A stretch of 64,000 bases of DNA from Bacteroidales bacterium (GCA_024686335.1 JAILCI010000006.1:32051-96050), one strand, 5' to 3'. Positions 42,095 through 52,778 are shown, counted from the first letter of the stretch. Notes: generated by a model not told the origin, from the letters alone. Translations and numbers: made by a program.

Positions 42095-42445
42095 ATGTAT
42101 TACGTTCGTAAAACCCTTGAAATCTCTTCCTGTCACCAGCTCTATCTCGATTATGAGAGCAAATGTGAGAATCTGCACGGTCACAACTGGATCGTGAAGG
42201 TCTATTGTCGCTCCAAAGAGTTGGACTCCAATGGTATGGTCTGTGATTTTACAGAGATTAAAAGACTTATTCACAACAAGATAGATCATAAGAATCTCAA
42301 TGAGGTTTTGGATTTCAATCCCACTGCTGAGAATATTGCCCGTTGGATTGTGGATACAGTGCCAAACTGCTATCGTGCAGATGTTTGGGAGTCACGCGAC
42401 AACAAGGCGTGCTACATTGCCGATGATGCGCCGCAGAACTTCTAG
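42095..42445 (+). CDS. queD: 6-carboxy-5,6,7,8-tetrahydropterin synthase
   Basis: ISSCHQLYLDYESKCENLHGHNWIVKVYC; WESRDNKACY. Confidence 0.92.
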   Translation: MYYVRKTLEISSCHQLYLDYESKCENLHGHNWIVKVYCRSKELDSNGMVCDFTEIKRLIHNKIDHKNLNEVLDFNPTAENIARWIVDTVPNCYRADVWESRDNKACYIADDAPQNF

Positions 42446-42447
42446 GT

Positions 42448-43038
42448 ATGTATCGCATTAATGAGATTTTTCACTCTCTTCAGGGAGAGGGTTTCCATAC
42501 TGGCACTCCGGCGGTCTTCGTTCGGTTCAGTGGTTGTAATCTGCGCTGCAATTTCTGTGACACAGACCATCATGATGGTCGTATGATGTCTACCGAGGAG
42601 ATTATCGCGGAGGTGAAATCTCTCCCGAAAGCTCCTATGATTGTCCTGACGGGCGGGGAGCCTTCCCTATTCATCAATGAAGAACTTGTGCGCCAGTTGA
42701 AGTCGGCCACCAACATGTCAATTCATATAGAAACCAACGGAACTCATCCGATTCCAACATCTGTCGATTGGATAACGCTGTCGCCCAAGACTGGTTTTCC
42801 GGGTGGCGATTCAGAGCCTTGTATTCTTCGCAAATGTGATGAGTTGAAAGTGGTCTACACAGGCCAAGACTTATCCATGTATGACGGAATAGAAGCTAAT
42901 TACCGTTTTTTGCAACCGTGTTATACTGATGATGTTAACCAGTCAAAGCAAAATGTTCAAGATTGTGTCCAGAAAGTTTTGGACAATCCAGATTGGCGTT
43001 TGTCCCTTCAGATTCATCGTATTTTAAGATTGAAGTAG
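42448..43038 (+). CDS. queE: 7-carboxy-7-deazaguanine synthase
   Basis: FHSLQGEGFHTGTPAVFVRFSGCNLRCNFCDTDH radical-SAM motif. Confidence 0.95.
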   Translation: MYRINEIFHSLQGEGFHTGTPAVFVRFSGCNLRCNFCDTDHHDGRMMSTEEIIAEVKSLPKAPMIVLTGGEPSLFINEELVRQLKSATNMSIHIETNGTHPIPTSVDWITLSPKTGFPGGDSEPCILRKCDELKVVYTGQDLSMYDGIEANYRFLQPCYTDDVNQSKQNVQDCVQKVLDNPDWRLSLQIHRILRLK

Positions 43039-43057
43039 AAGGAATAGAAAAAAATCC

Positions 43058-43065
43058 TATCTTTG
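43058..43065 (+). promoter_or_regulatory. -7 promoter box TATCTTTG driving the TPP riboswitch leader
   Basis: TAnnTTTG a few bp upstream of the riboswitch 5' end. Confidence 0.65.
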
Positions 43066-43072
43066 CCGCCGT

Positions 43073-43147
43073 TTTGAAAGGGGTGCCGAAAGGCTGAGAT
43101 TAGACCCGTTGAACCTGATGCGGATAATGCCGCCGTAGGGAGATAAA
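43073..43147 (+). promoter_or_regulatory. TPP riboswitch (THI element)
   Basis: ggggtgccgaaaggctgagattagacccgttgaacctgatgcggataatgccgccgtagggaga matches the conserved THI box. Confidence 0.95.
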
Positions 43148-43205
43148 CAACGCCTCTTATCCCTCTTTCAGTATTGTTTAATTAAAAAATAAAACTGTTA
43201 GAGTT

Positions 43206-45473
43206 ATGCGTAAAAACAATCTACGTTTTTTCAAAATTACTTCCATCTTCTTCTTAGTGATGGCTCTTGTCGTATTACCTTCAGCGCTTTTAGCACAGGT
43301 AGACACTGCCCAACACTACGAGTTGGAAAGTGTGGACATCTTTTATCAGAAACCTACCGTTCAAACGGCTGGCAACACTACTCTGATGTCCTTCCCGCAA
43401 ATCCGTGCCCAGCAAGGTAACGGTAGTGTCAACAACCTTTTGGAGATGATGCCCTCCATCGTCACCACTTCTGAGTCAGGTACTGGACTTGGTGCTACTT
43501 ACATGTTCATCCGTGGCATCGACCAGACCCGTATCAACACCACCCTTAATGGTGTCACCATCAACAATGCAGAATCTCAGGGTTCTTGGCTGGTGAACCT
43601 GCCCGATATGGGAACCTATATTGAGAATGTCAGTGTGCAGAGCGGCGCCAACACCTCCGAGGGTTCTACCTCCTATGGTGCTCGTGTGGACTTTGTGACT
43701 CGTGACATTCCGACAAAAGCTTTTGCCGAGGCAAGAAGCTCATATGGCTCTTTCAACACCTTCCACAATACTGTTAGCGCCGGAACGGGTCTCATCGGCA
43801 AGCGTTTTTCCATGTTGGCATCTTTCTCCGATATCCGCAGCGACGGTTACATCGACCACTCTGGTGTCCGTCTCAACTCCGGTTTTCTGACCGCTCAGTA
43901 CAATCTTTATAACTTCAAAAAGAATAAAGACTATGGTAAACTGAGATTCCACATGTTGTATGGCAATGAGAATACGCAGCTTGCCTGGAACGGTGTGCCT
44001 TATGAATTATTGGAGACTAACCGTACATACAACGATTGTGGTGCCTATTATACAGACAATGGCGATCTCTGCTATTATGATGAAGCCAAAGACCATTATA
44101 CTCAAACCTTCTACCAGCTTGAGTATTTGAAAGATTGGATTCGTGACGAAGGTTTCCAGACTCACAAATTGCAAGTGATGCCTTATCTTACCCGCGGTTT
44201 TGGCTATTATGAGCAGTACAAAGATGACAAGAAAATCCGTAACTATGGCCTCGAGCCTCTGTTTGACTCTTTAAATCGTGCAGACTTTGTTACTCAGAAA
44301 TACTTGGACAACTACTATTATGGTGCTCTTGCTCAATATACTGGTACACAAATCTTTAAAAACCACAAAGAGCAGGGTATGCGCTGGATGGCAGGTATGG
44401 ATGTTAGCAACTACAAAGGTCATCATTATGGTAACCTGATTTGGGAACAACCCAATCGCATTTTGGATTGTCCGGCTAACTACGAGTGGTATAGAGGTGT
44501 TGGCAATAAACTGCAGTCAAAGATCTTCGGCAACTTGCGCTACTGGTACAAGAACTTTAGCGTGACGGCTGAATTGCAGTATCGCCGCGTGGATTATACC
44601 ATCGATGGTGTCAACGATGAGCTGACTCCTATTGATCAGGATTATCATTGGAATTTCATCAATCCTAAGATTGCCCTACACTACTACCTGCAAGGTGAAA
44701 AGCTGCAACACAGTTTCGACCTCTCTTTTGCTACCGCTAATCGTGAGGCTACTCGTGATGACCTCATTGGCGCTCCTGAAGGTCGTAAGCCTGTTCCTGA
44801 GACCGTCTATGACCTGGAGTTCAGCTATTTGATGCACAATGATAAGTTCTTCTTCAACACTACTCTCTATGGTATGTATTATCAAAACCAGTTGGTACGT
44901 ACTGGCGAACTTGACCAGACCGGTGATCCGCTCATGACCAATGTGGACAAGAGCTATCGTGCTGGTATTGAGTTGTCTGCAGCCTATCGTCCAGTACGTT
45001 TCTTCACTTGGCATGTCAATGGCGCTTTCAGCCTCAACCGTATTCTCAACTATGTACACTACACTGAGGATTGGGATAATGGCGGTTATGTTGAGCGTCA
45101 ATGCGGTAACACACCTATCGCCTTCTCACCGGCTATCATCATTGGTAATGACTTCACATTTACCCCGATAAAGGATTTCAACATCTCTCTTATCACCAAG
45201 TTTGTCAGCAAACAATATCTTAACAACTCTGCCGATGAGACTTATGTTTTGAAACCTTATACCTATACTAATCTCCGACTCTCCTACACTTTCCATTTCA
45301 AATGTCTTAAGGATCTGGAACTCTTCTTCAACATCAACAACCTTTTCAATACGAAATATGAAAACAACGCTGCATTATACACAGGTTGGTCTGGTGGCGA
45401 AACTTATTACTACCCTTATTATTTTCCGCAGGCTGGTATTAACTTCCTTGGTGGTGTAAGAATAAAATTTTAA
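43206..45473 (+). CDS. TonB-dependent receptor, probable thiamine transporter (TPP-controlled)
   Basis: Plug FIRGIDQTRINTTLNGVTINNAESQGSWLVNLPDMGTYIENVSVQ; barrel ends GGVRIKF; directly downstream of the TPP riboswitch. Confidence 0.88.
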   Translation: MRKNNLRFFKITSIFFLVMALVVLPSALLAQVDTAQHYELESVDIFYQKPTVQTAGNTTLMSFPQIRAQQGNGSVNNLLEMMPSIVTTSESGTGLGATYMFIRGIDQTRINTTLNGVTINNAESQGSWLVNLPDMGTYIENVSVQSGANTSEGSTSYGARVDFVTRDIPTKAFAEARSSYGSFNTFHNTVSAGTGLIGKRFSMLASFSDIRSDGYIDHSGVRLNSGFLTAQYNLYNFKKNKDYGKLRFHMLYGNENTQLAWNGVPYELLETNRTYNDCGAYYTDNGDLCYYDEAKDHYTQTFYQLEYLKDWIRDEGFQTHKLQVMPYLTRGFGYYEQYKDDKKIRNYGLEPLFDSLNRADFVTQKYLDNYYYGALAQYTGTQIFKNHKEQGMRWMAGMDVSNYKGHHYGNLIWEQPNRILDCPANYEWYRGVGNKLQSKIFGNLRYWYKNFSVTAELQYRRVDYTIDGVNDELTPIDQDYHWNFINPKIALHYYLQGEKLQHSFDLSFATANREATRDDLIGAPEGRKPVPETVYDLEFSYLMHNDKFFFNTTLYGMYYQNQLVRTGELDQTGDPLMTNVDKSYRAGIELSAAYRPVRFFTWHVNGAFSLNRILNYVHYTEDWDNGGYVERQCGNTPIAFSPAIIIGNDFTFTPIKDFNISLITKFVSKQYLNNSADETYVLKPYTYTNLRLSYTFHFKCLKDLELFFNINNLFNTKYENNAALYTGWSGGETYYYPYYFPQAGINFLGGVRIKF

Positions 45474-45480
45474 TGAAGGT

Positions 45481-45508
45481 AAAGTGGTGAGGTTCTCCTC
45501 ACCACTTT
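45481..45508. terminator. Terminator after the TonB receptor
   Basis: aaagtggtgagg ttct cctcaccacttt. Confidence 0.8.
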
Positions 45509-45538
45509 TACTTTGAGCTTGTGTGTATGTGACCGCTG

Positions 45539-48076
45539 TTATTTGTTGATTGGGATATCCCAATAGAAACCTGCTGTCAGGGTCTGCTCTTGAAGTGTGT
45601 TGGGGAATAGGGTTGCCATTGTGCCGACAGGAATCCTCACGAACATCTTGTTGTCATTGATTTTGATGCGGATGGAGCCGTAAGGAGTGGGTTGGGTGAC
45701 CTCTATCTGGTCGACATCTTCGATAATTTGCGGGTCGATGTAGAAGTGGCGATATCCTGGGCCAATCTCGTCAGGGCGGATGCCGGCGAGGGCTTGATAG
45801 AACCAGGTGCCGATGCCATTGTAGCAGTTGTGGATATGGCTGCGGTCACCGTTCCAGGACTCCCACGTCGTAGTGGCACCGTTGGCAATCATGTTGAGAT
45901 AGCTGGGATAGTCGGGTTGTCGCAAGATAGTCGCTATTAGGTCGGCCTGGCGTTCGTGGATGGCCCATTCAGTGAAGATGGGCACGCCGACGAGACCAAC
46001 GGCGATATGGGAATTGTATTTGCGATAGGAATCATCGAGTAGACGCTCTTGAACAGCATTTCTTGTTTCGCTGTCTGGCGGTATGTTTGCCACTAGGGAA
46101 TATGCTAGGTCTACGGGTGTGCCGCTCCCATAGGTTTGAGAGTCAGGATGGTAGAAACGGGCGTGGATAGATTCATTGAGTTTCCGACGTTGCATCATGA
46201 ACTCCTCCATCTCACTCTCATGGCCAAATACATATGCCATTTTAGCCATGTCTCTTAGACAATCGCTGAGGAAGCAGTTGCTGACGAATATGGCTGATTC
46301 GCCGTGGACGTTGATGCCGTCGGGAGCTAGCCAGTCGCCGAGGCACCAAGTGTGGCGCTCGTTGTCGGGCCAGGGCTGCAGAATACCTTCTGAAAAATAG
46401 TGTTGCAGATAGCCAAGCCACTGTTTCATCTGCTCATAGTACTGCTCTATCAAGCGCCAGTCACCGTAGTTGAGGTAAGTGCGCCACGGGGCTTTGATGA
46501 TAAATCCGCACCAGTAGGGCCCACCTCCCGTCCGGAAGTCAGGAGCCACATAAGCCAACTCACCATCTTCGCCCATCGCGTCGCCCCACGCTGTCATCCA
46601 GTTGTGATAGGTGGGCAGCACGTCGTACATCGTCTGGAGTGTCATGGTGGAGGAGTTACCGTCACCGCCATAACCCATACGCTCAAGATGAGGACAGTCA
46701 ACCATATAGCCACTGTAGGTGAGACAAGAGAGCGTGTACTTTATAAGATCGTGAACAGCATTTAATAGTGTGTCGGAACAGGAGAAGTTGGCACCTTGTT
46801 CTGGATCTATGGCGCTGATCTGCAGAGCCTCTGCGTACTTGATTTCAGCACCGCTTATTCTCACATAGCGGAAGGCGTGATAGTGGAATTTGTTGCAGAA
46901 AGAGGGACTCTTGCGCCCGTCGGAGATGTAGATGTCGCTCTCACCTTGTGGGGTGAAGGCTGCCCCTGTGGGGATGTGATCAGAGTACTCTATCAGCACC
47001 TCCTGTCCTTTTGGTAGAGATTCAAAAGCAACATTTAACCATCCTGTTATTGCGCGGCCAAAGTCCAAAACTAATGAGCCATCGTCCTGTTTAATGATGC
47101 TTTTTACCTGAAGCGTGTCGATAATTCTGTTGCCCTCAAACTGTTGCGGGGAGGATTGCAAGTCAAGTACAGTAATCAAGTTGGCGGGATGCCAATCAGG
47201 TTTTATGCGTGCATCCAGACATTCCCCTCCGAACTGCAAGGGTTGCCAGCTGCCGGTATAGCTGTATCCGCTTCCCGACACTTCCCACGTGGCATCGGTT
47301 TGTGCGATTTTTATCCATTGTCCGTCAACCAGTTCGCAAACTTCGGCCTGTACGACTGCATTAGTGTTATAGATGCGTCCCCAGCCTTGTCCGACCCACA
47401 ACAAAATCTCGTTTTTGCCTTTGCGAAGATAACTGGTAATATCGTAGGTAACGATAAGTGAGCGTTTATCCAACTGTGACACTGCGGGTTGCAAGACTTT
47501 GTCACCCACGAGTTTACCATTGATATACAGTTCATGATATCCGAGGGAGTTGATATAGACAAAAACGGGGTTTTTGGCTGATGTTTTGAAATATTGCCGG
47601 AACATCGGGGTTTGCGCCAAACTATCGCCCTGTTGACATCCAATGAAATCAGCTGCAAGTCCGTCAAGTGCCCCGATGGCGAAGCGTTCGGTAGAGCTCC
47701 AGTTTGTCACTTCACCCTTTTCGTTCCAAGTGCGAACGCGCCAGAAACAGAGTTGCCGAGTGGAGAGCGGTCGACCTTGATATTCAATCATCAGCTGTTC
47801 ATCTGACTCTACACGTCCACTGCGCCAAAGGTCAGCATTGCCTCGTTCCAGCGCGATGCTGTCAGAGGCCACCTCAATCTCGTAAGCGGTCTGCTCTTGT
47901 CCATTATGGGTTAGAGTATTCTTCCAACTGAAATGGGGAACCTTACTCTCAATTCCAAGCGGAGTGCGCATGCCATCACAACGCAGGTCGTAGACCTGGG
48001 CTTGAGTAAGTGCGCTTATAAGCACGAAAAGCAGTGAAATGGCGATTTTTCTATAGCCTGACATCATCTTTGTCAT
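45539..48076 (-). CDS. Alpha-L-rhamnosidase (GH78-like)
   Basis: FSWKNTLTHNGQEQTAYEIEVAS, VDCPHLERMGYGGDGNSS, ATTTWESWNGDRSHIHNCYNGIGTWFYQALAGI. Confidence 0.92.
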   Translation of the reverse strand: MTKMMSGYRKIAISLLFVLISALTQAQVYDLRCDGMRTPLGIESKVPHFSWKNTLTHNGQEQTAYEIEVASDSIALERGNADLWRSGRVESDEQLMIEYQGRPLSTRQLCFWRVRTWNEKGEVTNWSSTERFAIGALDGLAADFIGCQQGDSLAQTPMFRQYFKTSAKNPVFVYINSLGYHELYINGKLVGDKVLQPAVSQLDKRSLIVTYDITSYLRKGKNEILLWVGQGWGRIYNTNAVVQAEVCELVDGQWIKIAQTDATWEVSGSGYSYTGSWQPLQFGGECLDARIKPDWHPANLITVLDLQSSPQQFEGNRIIDTLQVKSIIKQDDGSLVLDFGRAITGWLNVAFESLPKGQEVLIEYSDHIPTGAAFTPQGESDIYISDGRKSPSFCNKFHYHAFRYVRISGAEIKYAEALQISAIDPEQGANFSCSDTLLNAVHDLIKYTLSCLTYSGYMVDCPHLERMGYGGDGNSSTMTLQTMYDVLPTYHNWMTAWGDAMGEDGELAYVAPDFRTGGGPYWCGFIIKAPWRTYLNYGDWRLIEQYYEQMKQWLGYLQHYFSEGILQPWPDNERHTWCLGDWLAPDGINVHGESAIFVSNCFLSDCLRDMAKMAYVFGHESEMEEFMMQRRKLNESIHARFYHPDSQTYGSGTPVDLAYSLVANIPPDSETRNAVQERLLDDSYRKYNSHIAVGLVGVPIFTEWAIHERQADLIATILRQPDYPSYLNMIANGATTTWESWNGDRSHIHNCYNGIGTWFYQALAGIRPDEIGPGYRHFYIDPQIIEDVDQIEVTQPTPYGSIRIKINDNKMFVRIPVGTMATLFPNTLQEQTLTAGFYWDIPINK

Positions 48077-48162
48077 AAAAAAGTGAAAGGCAAAGATACA
48101 ATTTATTTGTCCCGAAAAAAACAGAGATTTCTTAGGCTTTATAAAGTTCTATAGATAATATT

Positions 48163-48909
48163 TTATACCTCTTTCCACGTGGTGGCTATACGACATAGTT
48201 CAGCACCGCTCTCGGCTTCAAAGATGGAGGCATTGAAATGATTCGGCTCGCTTTCACACTGCAAGATATGGAAATGCTCTCCTGGACGTGTCTGTATCAA
48301 GTAGTTAATGGAGATGAAAGTGAGACGGTGCTTCTGATGAAACTCGTAGTCGAAGTTGTCTGTTATCCAAGTGATGTATGCAGTGTTGTTAACGTGCTGA
48401 TTCAGGTCGAGGTGAGAATAGAGCACAGGACGGATCTCCGACCACTCTCCATCGGTGACCTTGCGGAGGCGGGTGGCAGCCTGTTCCCGTGCGTGGCAGC
48501 CTAACCGGTGCCGCAAACCTGTACTTATCTCGTCAATGAGATGAGGCTTTCCCTCTAAGTCTAGCAATGCCCAGTTGGATGTAGCTCGTACTAACAATTC
48601 CCCGTCTTCCGTCTCAACGAGGAAGTCACGAGGTTGTGTCAACAGATGATGCTCTTTGCTCCAAGTGATGATTCTGATCTTCTCCAGCCATTTTGGCATT
48701 CGGATAATCTCTACGTCAAGTTTCGACAAGGCCCAGAACAAACCCATTTCATGAAGCGCATCCCAACCCATGCCTAATGTTTCAGAATGGCTTACCGCCG
48801 CTTCCTGTAGGATGTTAAAGAGCTGGTTGGGAAATAGTTCACGGTTAAAATCCGCATTGTGAGACCCAATTTCAAAGGTCATGATAAAGGATTTGTCGGG
48901 TTGTAGCAT
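48163..48909 (-). CDS. Acyl-ACP thioesterase
   Basis: FPNQLFNILQEAAVSHSETLGMGWD, YSHLDLNQHVNNTAYITWITD. Confidence 0.9.
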   Translation of the reverse strand: MLQPDKSFIMTFEIGSHNADFNRELFPNQLFNILQEAAVSHSETLGMGWDALHEMGLFWALSKLDVEIIRMPKWLEKIRIITWSKEHHLLTQPRDFLVETEDGELLVRATSNWALLDLEGKPHLIDEISTGLRHRLGCHAREQAATRLRKVTDGEWSEIRPVLYSHLDLNQHVNNTAYITWITDNFDYEFHQKHRLTFISINYLIQTRPGEHFHILQCESEPNHFNASIFEAESGAELCRIATTWKEV

Positions 48910-49008
48910 AGAGTCAGTATAAAAAATGTTTAACTTGCCGTTAGTTTTTTAGGCGGCAAAGATACTCTTTTTCAAGATTTTTTGCTAATAAATATCGGTT
49001 GGGCCTTT

Positions 49009-50007
49009 TTAGATGAACAGCTTAAAAACCGAGCATAAAATGACGAGTAGACTGAACCATTGCAGAATATTACGGGCGAGAAACCAACGTATTGCAAACC
49101 AGCCGAGCCCTTCTTTCTGAATCATATCCCAGTGCTCAATAGGCCCAAACCACCACTTGCGAGGAAATTCCCGTTCAGGATGATAGCAGAATTGTATCAT
49201 CAGGTAGAAAAGGTAACTCGAAAGAGGAAGATTCAGCAGCGTGATCAAGAATAACGGGGGCAAGGTGCGCGTGATAACAGCCATGATAACGAGTATGTAG
49301 GGCAGAAAGTTGAAAACAGCGCACGCAGTAAGATTAAGAGCAGGACGCTTCAGAACCGCTGCCAAAGTTTTCTTGCCATTGGCGATATCGGGTTTGTAAT
49401 CAAGGATAGAGTGGGTGAAGAGGATATTGATGACCAATAATCCCATGGCGCAGGAGAGGTAGAAAATCTGATTGTTGAGGTGTCCTACGGTTGAGTAGTA
49501 GACCCCGCACATCAGCAGGGGACCAAAAATTGTGCCGATGATCAGCTCCCCTAGACCGTGATACGAAAGACGTAATGGTCTTCCGGAGTAGAAATAACCC
49601 AGGAATCCGGCCGCACCAGCAATGTAGAGACAGGTAATGCCTCGCTGCCACACGATGATAAGCCCTAACAGTAACGCCGTCAAGGCGAAGAGAGAGGCCA
49701 CAATGAAAAGTTGCTTGGGAGTTACCTCGCCTGAGACGAGGTAAGGACTCTTGGCGATGCGGGCACGCTCGCCCTGTTGTTCCAACTCCTCCCGAATCTC
49801 ATTGCCACGTGTCTGAAAATCAAAATAGTCATCAAAAAGATTCATTGACAGGTGCGCGATGGCTACAATTAGGACAGCTAACAATCCCAAAAGAAGGGAA
49901 TAATCAGTATCCCCGATAGGCAGACATAAAGCAACAATGGCAGGTAACACACTTTGTGGTAACGCGTAGGCACGAGCATTTTGAATCCAGTATAAGAGTT
50001 TTTTCAT
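49009..50007 (-). CDS. UbiA/MenA-family prenyltransferase
   Basis: ARAYALPQSVLPAIVAL, NLFDDYFDFQTRG, GYFYSGRPLRLSYHGLGEL. Confidence 0.85.
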   Translation of the reverse strand: MKKLLYWIQNARAYALPQSVLPAIVALCLPIGDTDYSLLLGLLAVLIVAIAHLSMNLFDDYFDFQTRGNEIREELEQQGERARIAKSPYLVSGEVTPKQLFIVASLFALTALLLGLIIVWQRGITCLYIAGAAGFLGYFYSGRPLRLSYHGLGELIIGTIFGPLLMCGVYYSTVGHLNNQIFYLSCAMGLLVINILFTHSILDYKPDIANGKKTLAAVLKRPALNLTACAVFNFLPYILVIMAVITRTLPPLFLITLLNLPLSSYLFYLMIQFCYHPEREFPRKWWFGPIEHWDMIQKEGLGWFAIRWFLARNILQWFSLLVILCSVFKLFI

Positions 50008-50019
50008 GTTGTTAGGAGT

Positions 50020-50039
50020 AAACTGCGTCCTCGCAGTTT
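50020..50039. repeat. Dispersed hairpin aaactgcg-tcct-cgcagttt
   Basis: Reverse-complement match of the core of the 34316 hairpin. Confidence 0.75.
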
Positions 50040-50184
50040 GGCACTATTATATTATTAAGCTATTAAGTTATTAAACTATTAAACCATGAATTTATTATCA
50101 GCTACTATTTTCTGTTACGAACCACTTCGCCTCTCTCTATCAAGTGACTCCGTACTATAATTTTCAATTTTCAACTATCAATTT

Positions 50185-51762
50185 TCAATTATTCGTAATC
50201 ACTATTTTCCTGTCTTTCGCCGCCTGAAGCCCGAAGACCGTCTCGTTGGTGGCGGAGGTGTTGAACTGATGTTGTACTGCGCCTTGTGGGTCGCGGGTGA
50301 TCACGAGCCCAGTTTTTTGACCTTCCAGATAAGGCCTGAAGAAGCCTCCTTCTACAACTCGTAAGTAGTTGAGTAGACTGACGATACGTCGCGATGAGAG
50401 GTGTAAATTGTAATCGCTGTGATGCAAAGGCGAAGCGAAGCCGCTGATGTTGATGGCCACAGTGTCGCCTTTTTCCAGAGCCTCTTTGAGGTAGTGGGTC
50501 AGCATCATAAGTCGCTCGTAACCAGTTGCTACGGAGTCGCGCATAAAGTCTGCCATCGCCTCACGTACCTGCCGTAGCGTATCGCCCTCCAATTCACCAC
50601 CAGACTCTTCTACATAGTGCCCAATTTCCTCCACATATTGTCGGTAGAGCATCGCGTAGTGTGTCTCCGTGGTGTCGCTCGTGCTGCGCGGGTCGGGACT
50701 GTCATTCTGAAAGTAGAGCGTGATAGGCAGCACGGAGGCAATCTTTTCGGCTACCGTGATCTCTTTCGGTGTTACTGGCACTACTGTGTCCTCTTCTATC
50801 CATTTGAAATAATAAATATCGTTGCAGCAGGTGTCTCCATCATAAACGTCATTGGGGCGGTTGGAGGATAAATAGCCACTCTTCAAATCTGTATTAATGT
50901 TGAAATAGTAGTCGTGATAGGTGGAATTGAACGGCACTCCCATATTGGAAACCTCACCCCATTGGCTGAGCGCACCTTCTGAGTAGAAGATGTCGTAACC
51001 GCCGATGCCGATATGCTCGTCAGAACTGAAGTAGAGTCGCTTCTCTGCCGAGCAGTAGAAAGGTGTCACCTCGTTACCCTCAGTGTTGATGGTGTGTCCA
51101 GCATTTATGGGTGCGCCATAGTTGCCGTCCTTGACGATGGAATACCAGATGTCTAAACCGCCAACCCCATGTTCTCGATTGGATACGAAGTATAGCACGT
51201 CGTAATCCTTCTCTTCGATGAGACAAGGCTGCATATTGCTGCTGTTAGGCACGTTGATGGTCTTGGGCAAAGCCTTGGGCTTCTCCCAACCCTTCTTGCC
51301 GAGTTGAGATTGCCATAAAGAACAGTGCAATTCTCCATTGCCTGTTTTGCTGCAGCGGGTAAGAATAAGTTTGTCATACTTTTTGTTAAAACAGAAGTTG
51401 CTGTTGAACAACTTTACACTGTTGATAGTCTTAGGCAATACTTCTGCTTTTGCATAGTTTCCCTCTTCAGTTAGTCTGCTCTGATACAGATAGCAATACC
51501 AGCTCGTTTCAAAGAAACGGTCGTAATCTTCCTCGACGTCAGCGCGCATGGAGGTGAAGTAGAAGATGGAGTCGGGAGCCAGATGCGAAGCGTATTCCGA
51601 AAAGTGTGAGTTGATGCGCGAGGGCAGGCGCTCTACTAACACTGGCAACGTGTCTTTGGCGATAAAACGTTGCTGTGCCCGCCGTTGCGCACTCGTCAAG
51701 GGCTGCGCTTGCGTCACGATGATGCTTAGAAAGGATAATATGACTAGCAATCCTTTCCTCAT
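50185..51762 (-). CDS. PD40/OmpA-like protein, probable T9SS PorE-type partner of PorP/SprF
   Basis: Signal peptide; PD40-like YFVSNREHGVGGLDIWYS and YFSSDEHIGIGGYDIFYSE; OmpA-like C-terminus; start overlaps upstream stop as TAATG. Confidence 0.75.
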   Translation of the reverse strand: MRKGLLVILSFLSIIVTQAQPLTSAQRRAQQRFIAKDTLPVLVERLPSRINSHFSEYASHLAPDSIFYFTSMRADVEEDYDRFFETSWYCYLYQSRLTEEGNYAKAEVLPKTINSVKLFNSNFCFNKKYDKLILTRCSKTGNGELHCSLWQSQLGKKGWEKPKALPKTINVPNSSNMQPCLIEEKDYDVLYFVSNREHGVGGLDIWYSIVKDGNYGAPINAGHTINTEGNEVTPFYCSAEKRLYFSSDEHIGIGGYDIFYSEGALSQWGEVSNMGVPFNSTYHDYYFNINTDLKSGYLSSNRPNDVYDGDTCCNDIYYFKWIEEDTVVPVTPKEITVAEKIASVLPITLYFQNDSPDPRSTSDTTETHYAMLYRQYVEEIGHYVEESGGELEGDTLRQVREAMADFMRDSVATGYERLMMLTHYLKEALEKGDTVAINISGFASPLHHSDYNLHLSSRRIVSLLNYLRVVEGGFFRPYLEGQKTGLVITRDPQGAVQHQFNTSATNETVFGLQAAKDRKIVITNN

Positions 51763-52778
51763 TACATCAAGTCATATGGGCACGGTTCCTTGCCGATGCG
51801 GGTGATTCTATTTTTACGGAAAATATAGGTGATAGAGACCTCTAACGCCCCCCGACCACTGGTGGCTGTCACGAATTTGGAGACATTGACATCGTAGCTA
51901 ATCCCAATGCGGAGGTTCTGCCAGTCAAAGAATGCATCTACAATGACGGCGTCGTTCCAACGGTAGAAGACACCTCCGCCAAAAGAGAATAGGGTAGTGT
52001 AACTGTTCTTTTTCTGGAAATATTCTAGGTTGGTACCAAAGGTGTACTCGCTGAATTTGCGTTGCCAAGTCATATAGGCGCTCGGCTCCAATGCGAGGTT
52101 GTCGCTGAGACTGATGCGAGCAAGCGCATGTGTCGTCCAGCGCAGAGGCAACTGCAGGAAACCGTTGCTGAAGACCTCTTTGGGCATGTTGAGATGCGAG
52201 ACACTCATGCCTACTTGGTAGTTGTCAGTTTTGTTGGGCGAGAAACTCCAGAAGAGTCCGGCACCACAGTCAAAGAAGAGCTGCTTGGTGTTGTCAAAAA
52301 TATCTTGAACAGGTACCGTAGGATCGTAGTAGCCGTCATGATATTGCTCATCTAGTCGGGCAGCATACTGATTGTATGCATTATTGATGATACCTCCGTA
52401 GATGCCTAGTCCGATTTTGTGGCGGTTGCGTCGGCCCACGTAACGGATTAAAGACAGCGATCCTGTTGCCTGCAGAGATGTATAGTTGAGGTCGCCGGCT
52501 TTGTCGCCATTAAAGGAGAGCCCGGCGCCGATGAGCGTTTGCCGCCGGTTGTTGCGGTAGATAGCCCCGTCAACACTGGCTCCGATGGTCAGGAAAGGCT
52601 CTGTGACCGAGAGCCATTGTGTCCGTTGGGTGACACCAGCCCTGATGAGTCCGTCATAAGCACCCGTCAGCGCAGGATTGAGCGCTGTGGGTTGCGTGTA
52701 ATATTGGGTGAAATGATAGTTCTGAGCCTCTGCCCGATTTAAACTAAAAAAAAAACTTAGTGCCACGAGCAGAAGCAT
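51762..52778 (-). CDS. PorP/SprF-family T9SS membrane protein (alternative internal start within the rarA ORF)
   Basis: Internal ATG 52778 opens with signal peptide MLLLVALSFFFSLNRAEAQ followed by the PorP/SprF signature. Confidence 0.7.
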   Translation of the reverse strand: MLLLVALSFFFSLNRAEAQNYHFTQYYTQPTALNPALTGAYDGLIRAGVTQRTQWLSVTEPFLTIGASVDGAIYRNNRRQTLIGAGLSFNGDKAGDLNYTSLQATGSLSLIRYVGRRNRHKIGLGIYGGIINNAYNQYAARLDEQYHDGYYDPTVPVQDIFDNTKQLFFDCGAGLFWSFSPNKTDNYQVGMSVSHLNMPKEVFSNGFLQLPLRWTTHALARISLSDNLALEPSAYMTWQRKFSEYTFGTNLEYFQKKNSYTTLFSFGGGVFYRWNDAVIVDAFFDWQNLRIGISYDVNVSKFVTATSGRGALEVSITYIFRKNRITRIGKEPCPYDLM

